Positions 26,058 to 38,825 are shown, counted from the stretch's first letter. The stretch: 64,000 nt of DNA from Ecdyonurus torrentis (GCA_949318235.1 OX439132.1:4524886-4588885), one strand, 5' to 3'. Notes: generated by a model not told the origin, from the letters alone. Made by a program: numbers and translations.

Positions 26058-28797
26058 TTATATAACGCATAGATATCTTACAGCATCGTATTTTTGTTAC
26101 ATTCAAAAAATGTAAATTCGTCGCCTTTATTTTCTTCAAGAATTATTATGGAAACCTAAAAATAAGGTTCAAAATTTCAAACATTGTGTCTAATAACTTA
26201 TAAGCTAAGCTTTTTTATTGAATAAAATTTTGAGCAATAAATTTTTTACATAATAAATAAAATTGAAGATACGTAACGTATATTATGTAAAAATTGATAT
26301 TTTATGAGCATCACGATTTGATTGTCGCACAAATACTTCTCTACACAATGAAATTAATTCACAATAATTTTTACAATGGGTGCTTCATAGAGCGCAATTC
26401 AAGTAAACCACGTTCAAGCCACTTGTTTCTTAAAGCCAGGCCTTTTTTTTTTTTTTTTTTTTAAATAATATTAATGATGAAAAAATTATCACTTTAAACC
26501 TCATAATTTTTTAACGTTTAAAATATTTTTTTTTAAGTACTTCAATTATCAACTCAAAACAAACTTATATAAATCATGAAAGGACTATCATTTTTTACTA
26601 ATATAATTATACATATAATACATATATGCTTACGTATTTTATTGTGTTTCTCTGATTCTTAACCCTGATATAACCTCACAAACTGGGGCTAAAAAATTGT
26701 AAAGGTGACTTCTGGTATTCAAAACGCCATGAATACCAGAACATAGTAAAAATTGTTAGGTGAATATATATATATTTTTAGATTGCCTACTTTACAATTT
26801 TTCTTCATAATTATATTATAATTTGTGGGGCTGTACAGAGTGGATATGATATAACGTGTATAACGTGTAACGTGTATTGTACAGTATAGTTCTCATCTTA
26901 ATTCATCAGTTGTAGAGAAATTTTGTATATTTACTTATTTTATTTTGCATTACAAGATAATGATAATGGGGGGGGGGGGGAGGCAGAAAAACACATAAAT
27001 AAATTCTTATGTATAAATAATATAAAATCTTTTTGTTATTATTAGTTTTTTTTTTTTTTTTTTTTTAGATAATGACATTGTTTTTCCACCCTGCATAAAT
27101 GCAGTTGCAATCTGTATACAACACGATATATAAAAATTATTCAAATAAATCATATGCTGAACCTCCCACGAATAAGAAGTAAAAAAAAAAAAGAAGAAGT
27201 TTATTAGACAAGCATTCAAAATAAAAACAAACATTAAAAGTGCAAATGAAACAATGAGTAATAAATTACTGCCAAGCGAGAGCTAGGGGTCTGCTTGCTC
27301 TGGCCTGCTAGTTTATAAAATATGCTGCCTGTGACATATAGCATAAATTTATGAATCGAAACTTAATAAGTATACAAAATTATGTGTTTTCATTAAAGTT
27401 GTTTAGGAGGAAATATAAATTTTAATTTCACTTTTTCATATCAAAATTTAGGATTGAATAATTTTAGGCGGAAAAGACGATGAATTGCTATACAGTATAT
27501 AAATAGAATCAATCTTTGTCATAATTTTATTCGGCTTTTTTTGTTATACAATTTTCAGTCTTCAAGTTCCGTGTCCTTTTTTTTATTTTTTATTTTTTAT
27601 TGGAGTTTTTAAAATAATTTAAAATTGTAATTAAAGTTTTTACCTTTTATGTCTTAAACTTTTTGAATGAAATGAAGTATAAAAATTCGCAGCATCTTTT
27701 TTTTATATATTTATAGCAGGAAGTGAAGCGAAAGAGATCAAGATTGTTGTATAGGGGTATATAATTTTTTTTATCCCTTATCTTTTTAATGAAAATCCAA
27801 TAAAAATCATGCTTGAATAAACAAATAAAATAATAATAGAGTCCACAGTTTTATATGGGTTATAATTTGCACAGAAACGGAGGGAGATTTTCTTGTCAAA
27901 TGATTTGCATTATAGACAGGAAGAATTAAATCAATTTTCAGCCGATTTCACAGCCTGCTTGTGATCATACATAGCAAATGAATAGGGGGGGGGGGGAGGG
28001 GATCAAATTTATGCAGTGTAGGCGGGAGAGAGATAGAAGGGGGAGGGGGTCACTGCAGGGGGGCACACGTGACCTGTGACCTCGAGAATGTTGACCCGGT
28101 CAGGGGGGCTTTGTTATCAGGGATAAATATTCCACAACGACATTTTTACTGCGGTGATGGAGCATACATGAAAGAGAAAAAAATATTATATTAATATGTA
28201 TATATTTTTTTATTATTATATACCACCCGCTTCTCTCTTCTGTAGCAAAGTTGTTAGAATTTATTGACAAGATACAAAAGTAATTTGTGAAATATGTTGT
28301 CTTCATTTTCTAAAGATACAATAAATTAAAATGAATATACTGTATATACATTTAATATTATATATAATACGAGAATGGAATGCTGGATGATATTGTATAC
28401 GAAAAATATATAAAAGTCGTATTTCTCTCTCTCTCTTTCCTTTTTTAATCCCTTTTTCTATATAATTATTTTTATTTCAGCAAACAAATTTTATTCTTGT
28501 AGTATATTTTAAACTGTTAAATAGAAGAAGCAATAATGTTTTTGTTTTTTAATAAATCGTTTTTTTTTTTTTTTTTTTTAAATACTTGTAATATTATACA
28601 CGAATATAATACATGAATATAATACACGGAATGTAAATTTCTCGAGTATGAATATCATGCTCTCCAAATCAGTCAGTGCCATTTTTCATTTGTTAATATT
28701 ATTTACGTCAGCTTTCTATGCTATATTCAAGAAAGTTGGCCTCCAACAATGCAGCCCAAGTCCCGCAATATTTGATAAGACTGGTTTGTTATTTCAG
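25260..28797 (+). other. Awh: Awh intron LIM2 to homeodomain exon
   Basis: No exon seen. It contains (AAT)n near 26028-26045, poly-T at about 26440-26461 and 27044-27066, and G-runs at about 26969-26981 and 27985-27999. A motif-dense block lies at 28020-28110. Confidence 0.8.
28020..28110. promoter_or_regulatory. Candidate enhancer: E-box plus nuclear-receptor DR1
   Basis: CACGTG at 28066-28071 overlaps TGACCTGTGACCT at 28070-28082, a direct repeat of TGACCT with one base between (DR1, bound by RXR/HNF4/COUP-TF type receptors). A further TTGACCCGGTCA lies at about 28091-28102. The block is G-rich (GGGGGAGGGGG, then CAGGGGGG) and lies about 0.7 kb before the homeodomain exon. Confidence 0.35.
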
Positions 28798-29037
28798 AGG
28801 GTGGTGACTCTGAGAGCTACCAGAAGAACAAGGCGAAACGAGTGCGCACCACGTTCACTGAAGAACAACTACAGGTACTTCAAGCCAACTTTCAACTGGA
28901 CTCGAACCCTGACGGTCAAGACCTGGAGCGTATCGCGCAGATCACAGGTCTGAGCAAGCGAGTCACACAAGTCTGGTTTCAGAACTCTCGAGCGAGACAA
29001 AAGAAACATCTTCACACCGGCAAAATGAAGACACAAA
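28798..29037 (+). CDS. Awh: Awh exon: homeodomain
   Basis: Acceptor GTTATTTCAG, donor GTAAGT at 29038. After the acidic linker GGDSES and the basic KAKRVR, the full 60-residue homeodomain is present. Helix 1 includes [13 protein letters not shown]; the loop has [12 protein letters not shown]; helix 3 reads [15 protein letters not shown] with W48, F49, Q50, N51 and R53. The [12 protein letters not shown] and [14 protein letters not shown] stretches are as in fly Arrowhead rather than other LIM-HD classes. A Q50 homeodomain recognises TAATNR-type sites (family knowledge). The exon ends in phase 1, in [10 protein letters not shown]. Confidence 0.97.
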
Positions 29038-30424
29038 GTAAGTCAATGTTCTTTCAAGCAATTGGGTCTCGCTCTCTTCATAGGGAGGGATACATAAGCA
29101 ATATTATATTTCCACCTCTCTATTGTACATAGTCAGTAATCAGTATAGATAATTATGAAAGTTTATACGAAGTGGCTGTTTTGATTCGTTTCGCTCGTTC
29201 TTTCTTCTTTTCAATTTTTTTATTTTTATTTATTGTGAATTTATTGTGATTATTTATAAATATTAACAAAAACAATAAAAGCTAAAATTGCAAAAAAAAA
29301 AAAAAGTAAATATACTATTTATAGAGTTGTATGCTAATTTTGTGTTTAAAAAAAAAAAGTTACCAGTTATCACTGCAATATGACCTTTATTTTACATGAC
29401 GTTATACATGGATCGAGCCAAAGTTTATCAAAAGCATCGTTACACAACTTATAATGAATGCAATTTCATCAAACGTATTATAAAGTATAAATACAAAATT
29501 TCTTGCATTTTACCAAAGGCAAATATACTACTTATTTTAATTATAAAGTAAGAAGCTTTAATGTTCATTGAAAGTTGGGAGAGTGCAGAGAGTGGTTTGC
29601 AATGGCGTCCTCTTGCTGGGGACAGTTGAGAGAGGACACGCCCCTCTTGTCAGACCCTTGCTCGCCGGGTGCACACTCACAACCCCAGCTCTCTTATTAC
29701 TGCTTTCGCAAGCAACCCTCGCCTCGTCGTTCGCTCTCTGCCAAAGCGAGGGCAATCGCGCGGAAAATTCGGCTCTTCTCTTCGTCTCTCGGACTTACAA
29801 GCAACGTCGAGACGGGAATACTAATCAACAACAATTTTACCAAAAACCTTTCTCTCTCTCTCTCTCTTTCTCTTGCCCACTTACATAAGTCATACAAAAT
29901 ATCTTGTATGAGTAGAATATTAAATATACAAGTTTTCCTTTTTTTTTTTTTTTTTTTTTAAATAAAAATTATATTTTATACATTTTATAAGAGAAAACGG
30001 AAGCTTGAATTATTTGCACTTAAATTATTGAAATAAAAATAAATACAGGATTTTGTACTTTTAAAATAAAATAATTATATTATTATTAAAAAAAAAATTA
30101 TCTCTCTTTCTTTATAGTTTAACTGCAACCCATTCAATAAATAATAATAATAATAAGAGTACAATGGTTTATTATTTTTTGTGAACTTATAAAATATTTA
30201 CAAAATACTTACTGGAAGAAAAAGTCACTGTTTTCAGTGTTATTTTATCTGAAAGCAATATGGACATGAAATATTTCCGACATTTTTAATTTTATGCATA
30301 AAATTAGAAGTATACTGAGAAGTCGTTATAATACAAAATCAATACGATACGTTTATTTCTTCGTATTACGTATTTCAAACTGATCGACTTTAGTATTGAT
30401 GATGTAATGTCTCCACTGTTTCAG
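29038..30424 (+). other. Awh: Awh intron after the homeodomain exon, with GC-rich island
   Basis: Mostly AT-rich. At 29570-29830 there is a GC-richer island (GACACGCCCCTC, CTCGCCGGGTGCACAC, GCAATCGCGCGGAAAA) with overlapping frames of up to 128 codons on + and none resembling a known protein. It could be an enhancer or an unrecognised alternative exon. Confidence 0.6.
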
Positions 30425-30577
30425 TGCACCACGCCGCATCACAGATGTCCCGGGAGCAAGCGAACGTGTCCCCGTGCTCAGGGGCAGGAGGCTACGGTCG
30501 TCATATCAACCTTCATCTCACGTACTCGCTATCGCAGCAGTCAGGCAAGAGCAGTACGCCCCTCTTTAGTCCTCACG
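30425..30577 (+). CDS. Awh: Awh exon: C-terminal conserved motif
   Basis: Acceptor CTCCACTGTTTCAG, donor GTAAGT at 30578. It enters in phase 1 (A|TG) and encodes a Ser/Gln-rich tail containing GRHINLHLTYS, which matches the RHINLQLTYS tail motif of fly Awh. The rest (HHAASQMSREQ, QQSGKSSTPLF) is low-complexity. The exon leaves in phase 1 after SPH. Assignment is secure from the motif plus reading frame. Confidence 0.92.
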
Positions 30578-31361
30578 GTAAGTCTTACTTACTTGTCCTG
30601 TCAGTACCACGTCCAGATCACACACATACAGTGTATCTTTATCTCGCACTTATACACATGCCGCACATACGGATAAAATATATCACGTAAATTAAGCTGC
30701 ATTTTATTATAACATTGAGTGCGGTTGCTATTCCTTATATTTATCATTCTGTTCGGTGTAATAATAATTAATAAGAATAGCATATTTCATTATTGCATAT
30801 ATTTATTAAATAAATATTTCTGATATCAAAATATCATAATTAATTATTATCATTATTTAGTCATGAATTTATTTTTGTCTGCGTTGATTGCCAATTTGTA
30901 TGTCAAATAAATATATCCAATAGAAGATACATCTTTATATCATTCTATAATAATATATCTATTCTTTATAATATCGGAATATATCAAATAAAGCACCTGC
31001 TGCTGCAAATATTAAAACATTTCTACATTTTTTTAAATTAAGTTATTTATTTATTTATTTTTACCAGCCAAGAATAAGCCTGCAAAGAAATATTAATGAA
31101 TAAATATCATTAATAAAACTTCAATTACAGAGTATGTTTTATTTTTTAATATATTGCACAATTTGCTTTAATTACATATAATTACATGTACATATTCTTA
31201 TTTATATATATTGATGGACGTATATGTCAATCAAAATTTATATACTCAAAGACAAAAAAAAAAATGATTTCAGAAAAAACATGATAATATTACTGTATAA
31301 GCTGTACACACGATTGCGGTAATATATTTTACTATTCAAAGTCTTGCACTAAATTGAAAAT

Positions 31362-31480
31362 AATGCTGTTCGTAAACCCTGTTGCACCAAAAAAATGCGC
31401 ATTCCATTTGATTAACCATATATATATAGCTGATCGTCATTTTAGAAGCAAAGAACAGGGCTTACCATCTGCATTATTGT
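31362..31480. mobile_element. Short hairpin MITE, family 2, copy 2
   Basis: Shares GCTGTTCGTAAACCCTGTT, ATGCGCATTCCATTTGA, GATCGTCATTTTAG and GAACAGGGCTTACC with 8788-8899; the inner segment is inverted relative to that copy. It lies in the last Awh intron. Confidence 0.6.
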
Positions 31481-31642
31481 TATATTCTATGAGAAAAACA
31501 CGCGCTGAATTTAAATGGTTAAATATATTATCTCAATCATGTGTAGTGTACATATTTTAAAATTTAATTTTTTTTACATATTTATAGAGAGAGAGAGAAA
31601 AAAAAAGTTGATGTTGAGTGATTGTGTATTTGAATGTTTCAG

Positions 31643-31713
31643 TGTCAGGTGACACGTCTCTCGAAGACATGACAGATGACTCAATGATGACGTGTATGAG
31701 AGGAGAAGTCTAG
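31643..31713 (+). CDS. Awh: Awh terminal exon
   Basis: Acceptor GAATGTTTCAG. It encodes VSGDTSLEDMTDDSMMTCMR and then GEV before TAG at 31711-31713. Short acidic/Met-rich ends closing in EV are also found in fly Awh (ends in SEV). Total coding length over the five exons is divisible by three only with these borders. Confidence 0.9.
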
Positions 31714-31900
31714 AGAAGTTTGCTGGAGCCACAGACAGGGAAATCTACAGTCAGACCACCTTCACAATGAACACCAATCGGAACTATTGTGTGAACAAGC
31801 TGAAAAAGTCATCCGTATTTTTTTACTTTTGCGGTATATAGCAGAACAAATTAATTTTTTTAAATTAAGGTTGTGTATTATTATTCAAATAAAAACTTAT
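31714..31900 (+). terminator. Awh: Awh 3' UTR with candidate poly(A) signal
   Basis: AATAAA at 31888-31893 is the first canonical signal after the stop; another is at 32073-32078. The true cleavage site cannot be set from sequence alone. Confidence 0.45.
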
Positions 31901-32636
31901 TTATTAAAAAAAAAACTATTTAGAGTATATTATGCCTGAAATAAAAACAATTTTTTAAATTGTACTCAAAGATTGATAGAATTTTAAAGAAAAAAATGCT
32001 GAACTTGAATTTTATATTTATAATTTTTGTCCTAAATTGGTTGTTTTTAAAGTTAAATTTATGCGAACAATTAATAAAGTGATTTGCTAGTTGCTTTTGA
32101 ACTTAAAAGATTTGTATAATTGTAAACATTTTTTTATTTCAATCTTTGATATTTCAGGTAATATTTACTCTAACTTACACAAACAATTCAAATTTCCATT
32201 TGTTCCGATACAAGTTTACATTCTGATGGTGGTCGGAGTGTAGAAATAATTATATATCAATGAAACTGAAGATAAAAAAATGCAAGGAACTGACTTCGAA
32301 TTTCATTCAACTTTTCTGAAATTTATTTTTGTGCTTTTCCGCTTTTCCAATCGTTTTAAGTGGTCTGAAAAAATCATTTTTTTCTAATCATACGGTGAGG
32401 TTCATAAGAATTAATGATATTATTGGAATTTAAATTGGTTTGTGATAACTTGCGCTCACGTTTGTTCAATCCCATGATTGGAAAAAGTTGACTCAAATAG
32501 CCAGCTCAGGATTGACTTTACAGAATGAACATTAATGTCGGGTAAATATTTTTGCTTTTTAAATTTCCAGTTTAAAAAATAAAAGGTGAATGAAATTAAT
32601 TTGAGTTTCGTTACGTTATTTATACATGCAGTTTGC

Positions 32637-33041
32637 TTAAAGCCCTTGTCAACTTAATTTTTTATCATTTAGAATACTAGATTGATAATTACTATACCTT
32701 ATTATCCATGATATAGACACCACCACGTTGATTTTGTATTTATTTTCATTTATTTTCTTTTTGACTGTTATATCTCGTATCTGACGTCACAATGTACCGC
32801 CGCTAATCAGTCACCGCTTTGGTCACGTGATAAATTTAAGCCCCTCCCTCAAGTTCTTTACCCCTATCACGGCCCCATCTGTACATTGTGACGTCAGATA
32901 CGTGATATAACAGTCAAAATGAAAATAAATGAAAATAAATACAAAATCCACGTGTTGGTGTCTAATTCATGGATAATAAGGTATGGTAATTATCAATCTA
33001 GTATTCTATATAGTAAAAAAGTAAGTTGACAAGGGCTTTAA
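32637..33041. mobile_element. Long-hairpin TTAA MITE, family 3, copy 1
   Basis: A 405-bp near-perfect inverted repeat bounded by TTAA. Left end TTAAAGCCCTTGTCAACTTA, right end TAAGTTGACAAGGGCTTTAA. The arms run almost to the centre and include TGACGTCA and CACCACGTTGATTTTGTATT-type blocks; the spacer contains GGTCACGTGATAAA. A second copy is at 44139-44547. piggyBac-like by its TTAA target (inference). Confidence 0.85.
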
Positions 33042-34643
33042 TTGATATTTGAGCGATTAAGATAAGAGCTGTTCATTACAACCATAATGCTCGTGTGATA
33101 GTGCCAACCTTGCTGCACCAAAACATTTTTTAATTATTATTAGTTAATTATTTAATATTATTATTATAAAATTTGGATGCAGGAAATTTATATAAAAATC
33201 TCTTATTAAATGTGCTGTGTGTCCTTTTAGTCCCTATTATTAAAATTATTATTATTATGGTCTGTTAAAACGGTGCAATATTTTAAAAATTTCATTTAAT
33301 CGTCATTTAACATTAAAATTAAATCTACATGCTACTAAATTTCTAGTAAATTGAAAAATATTGCATCCCGTGAGCAGAGCCGTTATTATAATATTGTGCT
33401 ACTATGATGCCTGTTATTTCTTAATTTTATAAACATTTCTCTGTTAAGTCGTGTTCTAACGGTGAAATATTTTCTTTCAATGTGTAATAACTTTGATTAC
33501 ATGCATTCTCAATTTAAAACTATTAAAGCAAATTTGAAAATTCCAAAAATTATTATTAAGTTATAATAAAAAATGTATTAGCCTTTTTATGGATCGTCAT
33601 TTTTATTATATAATAAATTTGATTAAAATTGTAAAGTTTTTTAAAATAATATTGAATGCAATCAAATCAAATGCACATTGAAAAAATGTCACCGTGTGAA
33701 GATAGCTAATATAAAAAAAATGTCACTTGTAAAATACCATATTCAAACATTACTTAAAATAAATATTTATATATTCTTGTTGCTGAACGTAATATATAAC
33801 GCCATGCTTAGATGCTTTGGTTATTCACTCAAATTAGGGAAAAAAATGGTATCAGTAAAAAAAAATTACTTTAATGTAAAATATTTGATTGAAAATAATA
33901 ATAATACATCAAAGAGTGAATATTTAAAAACAAATCAAATTTAAACTCCAGATATGAAAATCTTAAATTTTTAAAACAATTGAAAGTATTATTATATTTT
34001 TAACCTTTTTTTTTATGTTTGAATGGTTATACAAAGTTACAGAAAAAACAAATTGTTTTTAATTATTTCGCAAACTTTTTTTCCTTTTCTTTTTTTATTA
34101 CTCACTTCACTGATTAAAAAACTAGGTACTTATCACAATTTCTTACTGATTTTATAAATTAGATTTTTTTTTTCATGCGCACTACTTTAAGGAATCTCTT
34201 TTCTATAAAATAAACACAAAAAGTCTCTAAATAAACAGTGGTGTAATAAAATATATAATGATAATGAATGACAAACTCTTTGTAAAAATATATCATATTT
34301 ACAATCTTCCATTATCTCTCTATACTTAATTGAAAATGTTAGAAAATATAAAAATATAAGCTTATAAAAAATTTAGAATAATAACTTTTCTGTTGTAAAT
34401 TATTATGTTGTATATAGCCAGTGTATATTTGCCAATTATGTAAAATAAGATGCCATATACTTATTACAAAAAATGTATTTTTATTTAAAATCCATCTATC
34501 ATGTGAATGTGTTATACACCAATAATAAATATTGAAAATATTGAATCACTTAAAACATTAAGCTGATGATTTAATTTATAACTTTTAAATACTACACATA
34601 TATTTCAAGATACAAATATCTAGGGTTGTTTTGTTATATAGTG
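33042..34643. other. Intergenic AT-rich stretch
   Basis: No gene, RNA or clear repeat. The frame at 33678-33944 is lysine/asparagine-rich AT-biased sequence without homology I recognise. Confidence 0.5.
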
Positions 34644-35125
34644 TAATGAGGAAGTCTACACAAAGTTAACCCCTAGGTTTGAATACGTCATTTGAAAGAG
34701 AAAAAGTAGTAGATAAACTTGGCATAGGCAATTACCTGCAAAATTGGCGTTTTATTTAATAAAAGAAGAAATAAACATTTTCAATTCCCAACCCTTTGCC
34801 GACTATGACGTCATTTGTTTACATCCGATTTTCAATTGTCTTCTGGATTTCAAACGATCCCATTGTTGAAAGGCGGCAGTTGACCGTTAATTTTTTTTGA
34901 ATTTGTAGCAGTTGCATGAAATCCAGAAGACAATTGAAAATCGGATGTAAACAAATGACGTCATAGTCGGCAAAGGGTTGGGAATTGAAATTTTTTATTT
35001 CTTCTTATATTAAATAAAACGTCATATTTCCAGGTAATTGCCTATGCTAAGTTTATCTACTACTTTTTCTCTTTCAAATGACGTATTCAAACCTAGGGGT
35101 TAACTTTGTGTAGACTTCCTCATTA
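34644..35125. mobile_element. Long inverted-repeat element (482 bp)
   Basis: Ends are exact complements: TAATGAGGAAGTCTACACAA and TTGTGTAGACTTCCTCATTA. The arms extend for about 200 bp each (both contain ACAAATGACGTCATAGTCGG or its complement), with a short unique centre around AGGCGGCAGTTGACCG. TA dinucleotides at the ends could be the target duplication. No ORF. Confidence 0.85.
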
Positions 35126-35320
35126 AAACGTCTAAACGACTAATTTGGTGATGTCCTTAGAGTCAATAATAACAGATATACTTTTGATTACAAAACATTC
35201 AGAATCCGTCTCCATAAGATAAGGAAGCCAAAAATTATTAAAATTAACATATGAGCTTAAAATTTCAAATAGTCCTTAATTATATATCGTAGAATAAGCA
35301 TTGTTATACAGTGAATAGTG

Positions 35321-35324
<4 letters not shown>

Positions 35325-35358
<34 letters not shown>
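35325..35358. repeat. (GA)n microsatellite and flanking AAT-rich tract
   Basis: About 34 bp of GA repeats, followed after about 45 bp by AATAATTAATAA-type sequence to about 35465. The 35.5-36.9 kb stretch beyond is AT-rich with an A-tract at 36221-36245 and nothing else supportable. Confidence 0.9.
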
Positions 35359-35360
<2 letters not shown>

Positions 35361-36994
35361 AAAAGCTACAACTTTTGTTATTTTTCCTCAACTTTATTTA
35401 TAGTATAATAATAATTAATAATAATAATTAATAAATAATTAATAATAATAAGTAATTAATAATTAATTAGATTTATTGAGCAAGAAAATTTTACAAACAT
35501 AACATTCAAAGTCACTAACAATAAAGGATAATTAAAAAGGCAAAGAACTCATCGAGTTAGTTATAATAGTTATCCATAATTTGATATAAAAATATAGAGA
35601 AAACAATACAAACATATTTATAAACATAAATAATAAATAAATAGAAACATAGATGCTGACATTTCTATAATGTCAATCTATGCAATAAGTAATATAATGA
35701 AATTTTGTTGTTAAATTATTTAACTCAAGGTGCCAAAATAATTTTTTAATTCAAGATGAAATAAGATATATTTCTACCATCCAAATACCGTTTATTAAAT
35801 TAATAATTTATATTATTCCAAGTCAAAAATGAGATATAAAACTGACGCATATCTTATATGAAAAAATGTTTATAATTTTGTTGAATCATTTGTGCTATAT
35901 GGTGGAGCAGGTAATATTTTGTTTTTACTAACTGAACAAATATTACTTAGCTTCCAAACTTCAAAAAATTCAAAATTGTTTATTCATTTCTCATTTCTTT
36001 CTCCTACAATCGGTACACACAAAAAATGTACATACGAAGGTTAACATCTACAAATAAATGCTTTCTAATTTACTATGACGTCGTGGCACGACAACATAAA
36101 ATTGTGTTGCACTCAAGTCTAGCTGTATTGTCAACAAAAATTGTAAAATAACTTCTTCTTTTTTCCATAACTATATACTATTTACTTTTTTCATTTAATA
36201 TAAAATTAATTTTAAAATTCCAAAAAAAAAAAAAAAAAAAAAAAATAGACTAAATATAATAGTCTCATTTTTCTACTTTTTTTTTCTAATTTGAAAAAAA
36301 CTTTAAAACTGATTATGAGAAATATATAATGCTAGTAAAAAGTTATTTTATATATTTCAAACATATAACAGACACTTATGACAGTTCTATATTATATTGC
36401 ATAGCAAAGGGGAAGAGATAAAAGAAGCGCCTGTATCATATGCAACTTCTTGATCAAAGACGCCCAACAGGTTGCATATATTGGAAACTTCAAGGGGTAA
36501 AAATTGTTCCTGCTGTTAAAATCATCGTTTTAAATTTAGTTGAATATTTATTATTGCAGTATTAATTTCGTTTTTTATTGTTTACTTTATTATTATTATT
36601 ACTTTTAATTTATAACATATGATAATTGCGCATTATTGAAATGCATTGATACGTACTTGTGTAATAAAATAAAAAAATAAAGGAACAATATTATATCGCA
36701 TAGCTGTCTTGGACGTGCTACACGTACTCGATCATCTATACTGTTATTTTTCTAACAAATATATTTTTTCCAGATTCAGATTGGTTCATGATATGATTTT
36801 GATTGCAGAATCTGCACTCTATCACTATGTTATTATATTACTATAGGGTGCTTGTAAAATGATTGAAATGAAATAAAAATAAATGTTATTTCCTAATGGA
36901 AATTTTAACTTTATTTGTTTTATTATTTTTATATGATTGAATATTTTATTTTATGTATGTTTTAAAATTTGCAACAGTATATAACCCTCGTATA

Positions 36995-37098
36995 CGCTGC
37001 AACGCTAACTAACTAGTTAAACCATAGTTAAGTTGTTATTTTGATTGTTGTAACAATTAAAAAAAGATAACTAAGGTTTAACTAGAGGTTTTGCAGCT
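36995..37098. mobile_element. Small hairpin element
   Basis: Left arm GCTGCAACGCTAACTAACTA/GTTAAACCATAGTTA pairs with right arm TAACTAAGGTTTAACTAGAG/GTTTTGCAGC. About 104 bp, no coding. Immediately followed by another hairpin. Confidence 0.6.
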
Positions 37099-37112
37099 TA
37101 CAGCCCTTTTTG

Positions 37113-37290
37113 TAAAGTGCTTTTACGATGGACGTAAGATTATGCGCAAATTCTGCGCAAGACGCAGGTCGTTTCACAATGGACATAAAATTTAAGTGAC
37201 TTTATAATGTCAATGTAAACTTACGCAGAAATTTCTGCGTCACTTTACGTAAGCTCTTACGTCCACTGTGAAAGCACGTACCTTTATAAC
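37113..37290. mobile_element. Hairpin element (about 180 bp)
   Basis: Left arm AAAGTGCTTTTACGATGGAC/GTAAGATTA pairs imperfectly with right arm TAAGCTCTTACGTCCACTGT/GAAAGCACGTA. Inner CTGCGCAAGACGCAG and CAGAAATTTCTGCG palindromes are also present. Confidence 0.6.
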
Positions 37291-37824
37291 TTAACAATCA
37301 GCTAGTGTGCTAAAAATAAATTCATACTTCCGTGACGTAATCAATTTCAGAGTAAAAAAAAAAAAAAAAAAAAAAAAAATCGCGAGTTATTTTATATAAT
37401 TTTTCCTGTCCATTTTTAGGTCAGCTATAATAGGCTCAGGATCAGGACTCTGTTAATTAATGTACAATCAAATTGATTGAGACCTTTGGCCACATCGGTG
37501 CTCATATATTTAGCTCATATTTTACATTTTGTCATAAAAACTTTTAAACTTTCCAAACTTTCTCTGTCTTCCCGCAATTTTTTGATTTTATATAAAAAAT
37601 TGACATACGCAATCCGCAGTTTTTTTAGGTGAGGTGGGAGGTGGGTGAGACAGGCAGGAAAAAACGCTTTGATCCATCAAATTTTTTGATTTTTACATGC
37701 TGGACAGTCTAAAAAGAGTAATTAATGCGAAAATATTACTGTTAAAACTGAAAAGTACAAAACTAAGCGTAATTTCTGACTCAAGACGATTTCTGTGGTT
37801 ATTTACATTGCGATCCTCTCACTC

Positions 37825-37898
37825 GGCGGGAAACATGGAGTCCCTGGGCTAGTGCGGCTATAAATCTTCGTTGATCTTCCTTTTTGGAAGAATATTAT
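37825..37898 (+). promoter_or_regulatory. Possible 5' UTR exon and promoter-proximal site of the BTB gene
   Basis: GGCGGGAAA at 37825-37833 fits the E2F consensus. A strong donor, AATATTAT|GTAAGTTT, stands at 37898/37899 in a locally GC-richer stretch. Between them is a six-codon upstream ORF (ATG at 37835, TAG at 37850-37852). A leader exon is expected because the exon with the BTB start codon begins with a splice acceptor at 38997. Location is inference and the transcription start is unknown. Confidence 0.4.
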
Positions 37899-38825
37899 GT
37901 AAGTTTAGGTTATTATTAATATATGTAAACTTTTTAAATAAAAGTGAGATGTATTTGACAATCAAGGTCTATATTTTCATTATGTACATTCTCACACACT
38001 AGACACTACACATACATACATACGCGACATGCATAATGTATGCATATGTATCATTTCATTGGTGCATATGTACAGACCATAAAGGGCAGCCGTGTTCATA
38101 TAATATGCACCATAGTTGTTTTGTTTATGTATGTAGAAGGCACAGTACCCTGATAAAGGGGCAGGCTCTTATGCTTTTATTGCATTCTGGTGCCATGCAG
38201 TGTCCCTGCCTCAGAACATGGAGTCCCCATATATCATACATATGATACTGTAATATAATATTATCATATTATTAAGCAACGAAAACAGTCACGATGCTCG
38301 ACATTTTGTAATTTCACTTGTTGAGCTTAAGCATGTTCTGCATTTACATACCGGTAATCATATTCATTCATATTATGTATGCTGTATGCATATATACTGG
38401 TATGTATGTACATATGTATATGGAGCAAAAGTCTCCTGATCAATGATCATTCCGAAGATAAATAGAGAAAGATGTTAACACATTGTCTACCGGCGGTACA
38501 TACCAGTAACAGTACTTAATTATGCAGAAACCTATAAGTGGTATGAACATGACTCAATTGAGCAGTCCAATATCCCTTTATGTACAAGATATTTGATTAG
38601 AAAAAATTTATTCCCTATAAATTTCACTTTAAAATATGTCACTTCCTCCCCCCCCCCCCCAATTTTTTTTTATAGTTTAACCAGTAACGGTGTCACGAGT
38701 GGCTAGAGTACTTTAATAATAATAATATATACCGGTATATATATATATATATATAAAGTGTGCCGAGGTTAAATATGAAGAAGCTGCCTTACATTAGGCT
38801 TCTAAGAATGTTGTATACATAAATG

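Noticed and set aside
29575..29961. 128-codon ORF as a separate gene
   Set aside because: No homology recognised and it runs into CT and poly-T simple sequence; kept only as a GC-rich island.
34644..35125. CRISPR-like or ncRNA hairpin array
   Set aside because: A single long inverted repeat with transposon-type ends, not regularly spaced direct repeats; the genome is animal.
38036..38245. 69-codon ORF with several Cys/His
   Set aside because: Cys and His spacing does not fit C2H2 or LIM, and there are no acceptor or donor sites in frame with the BTB gene.
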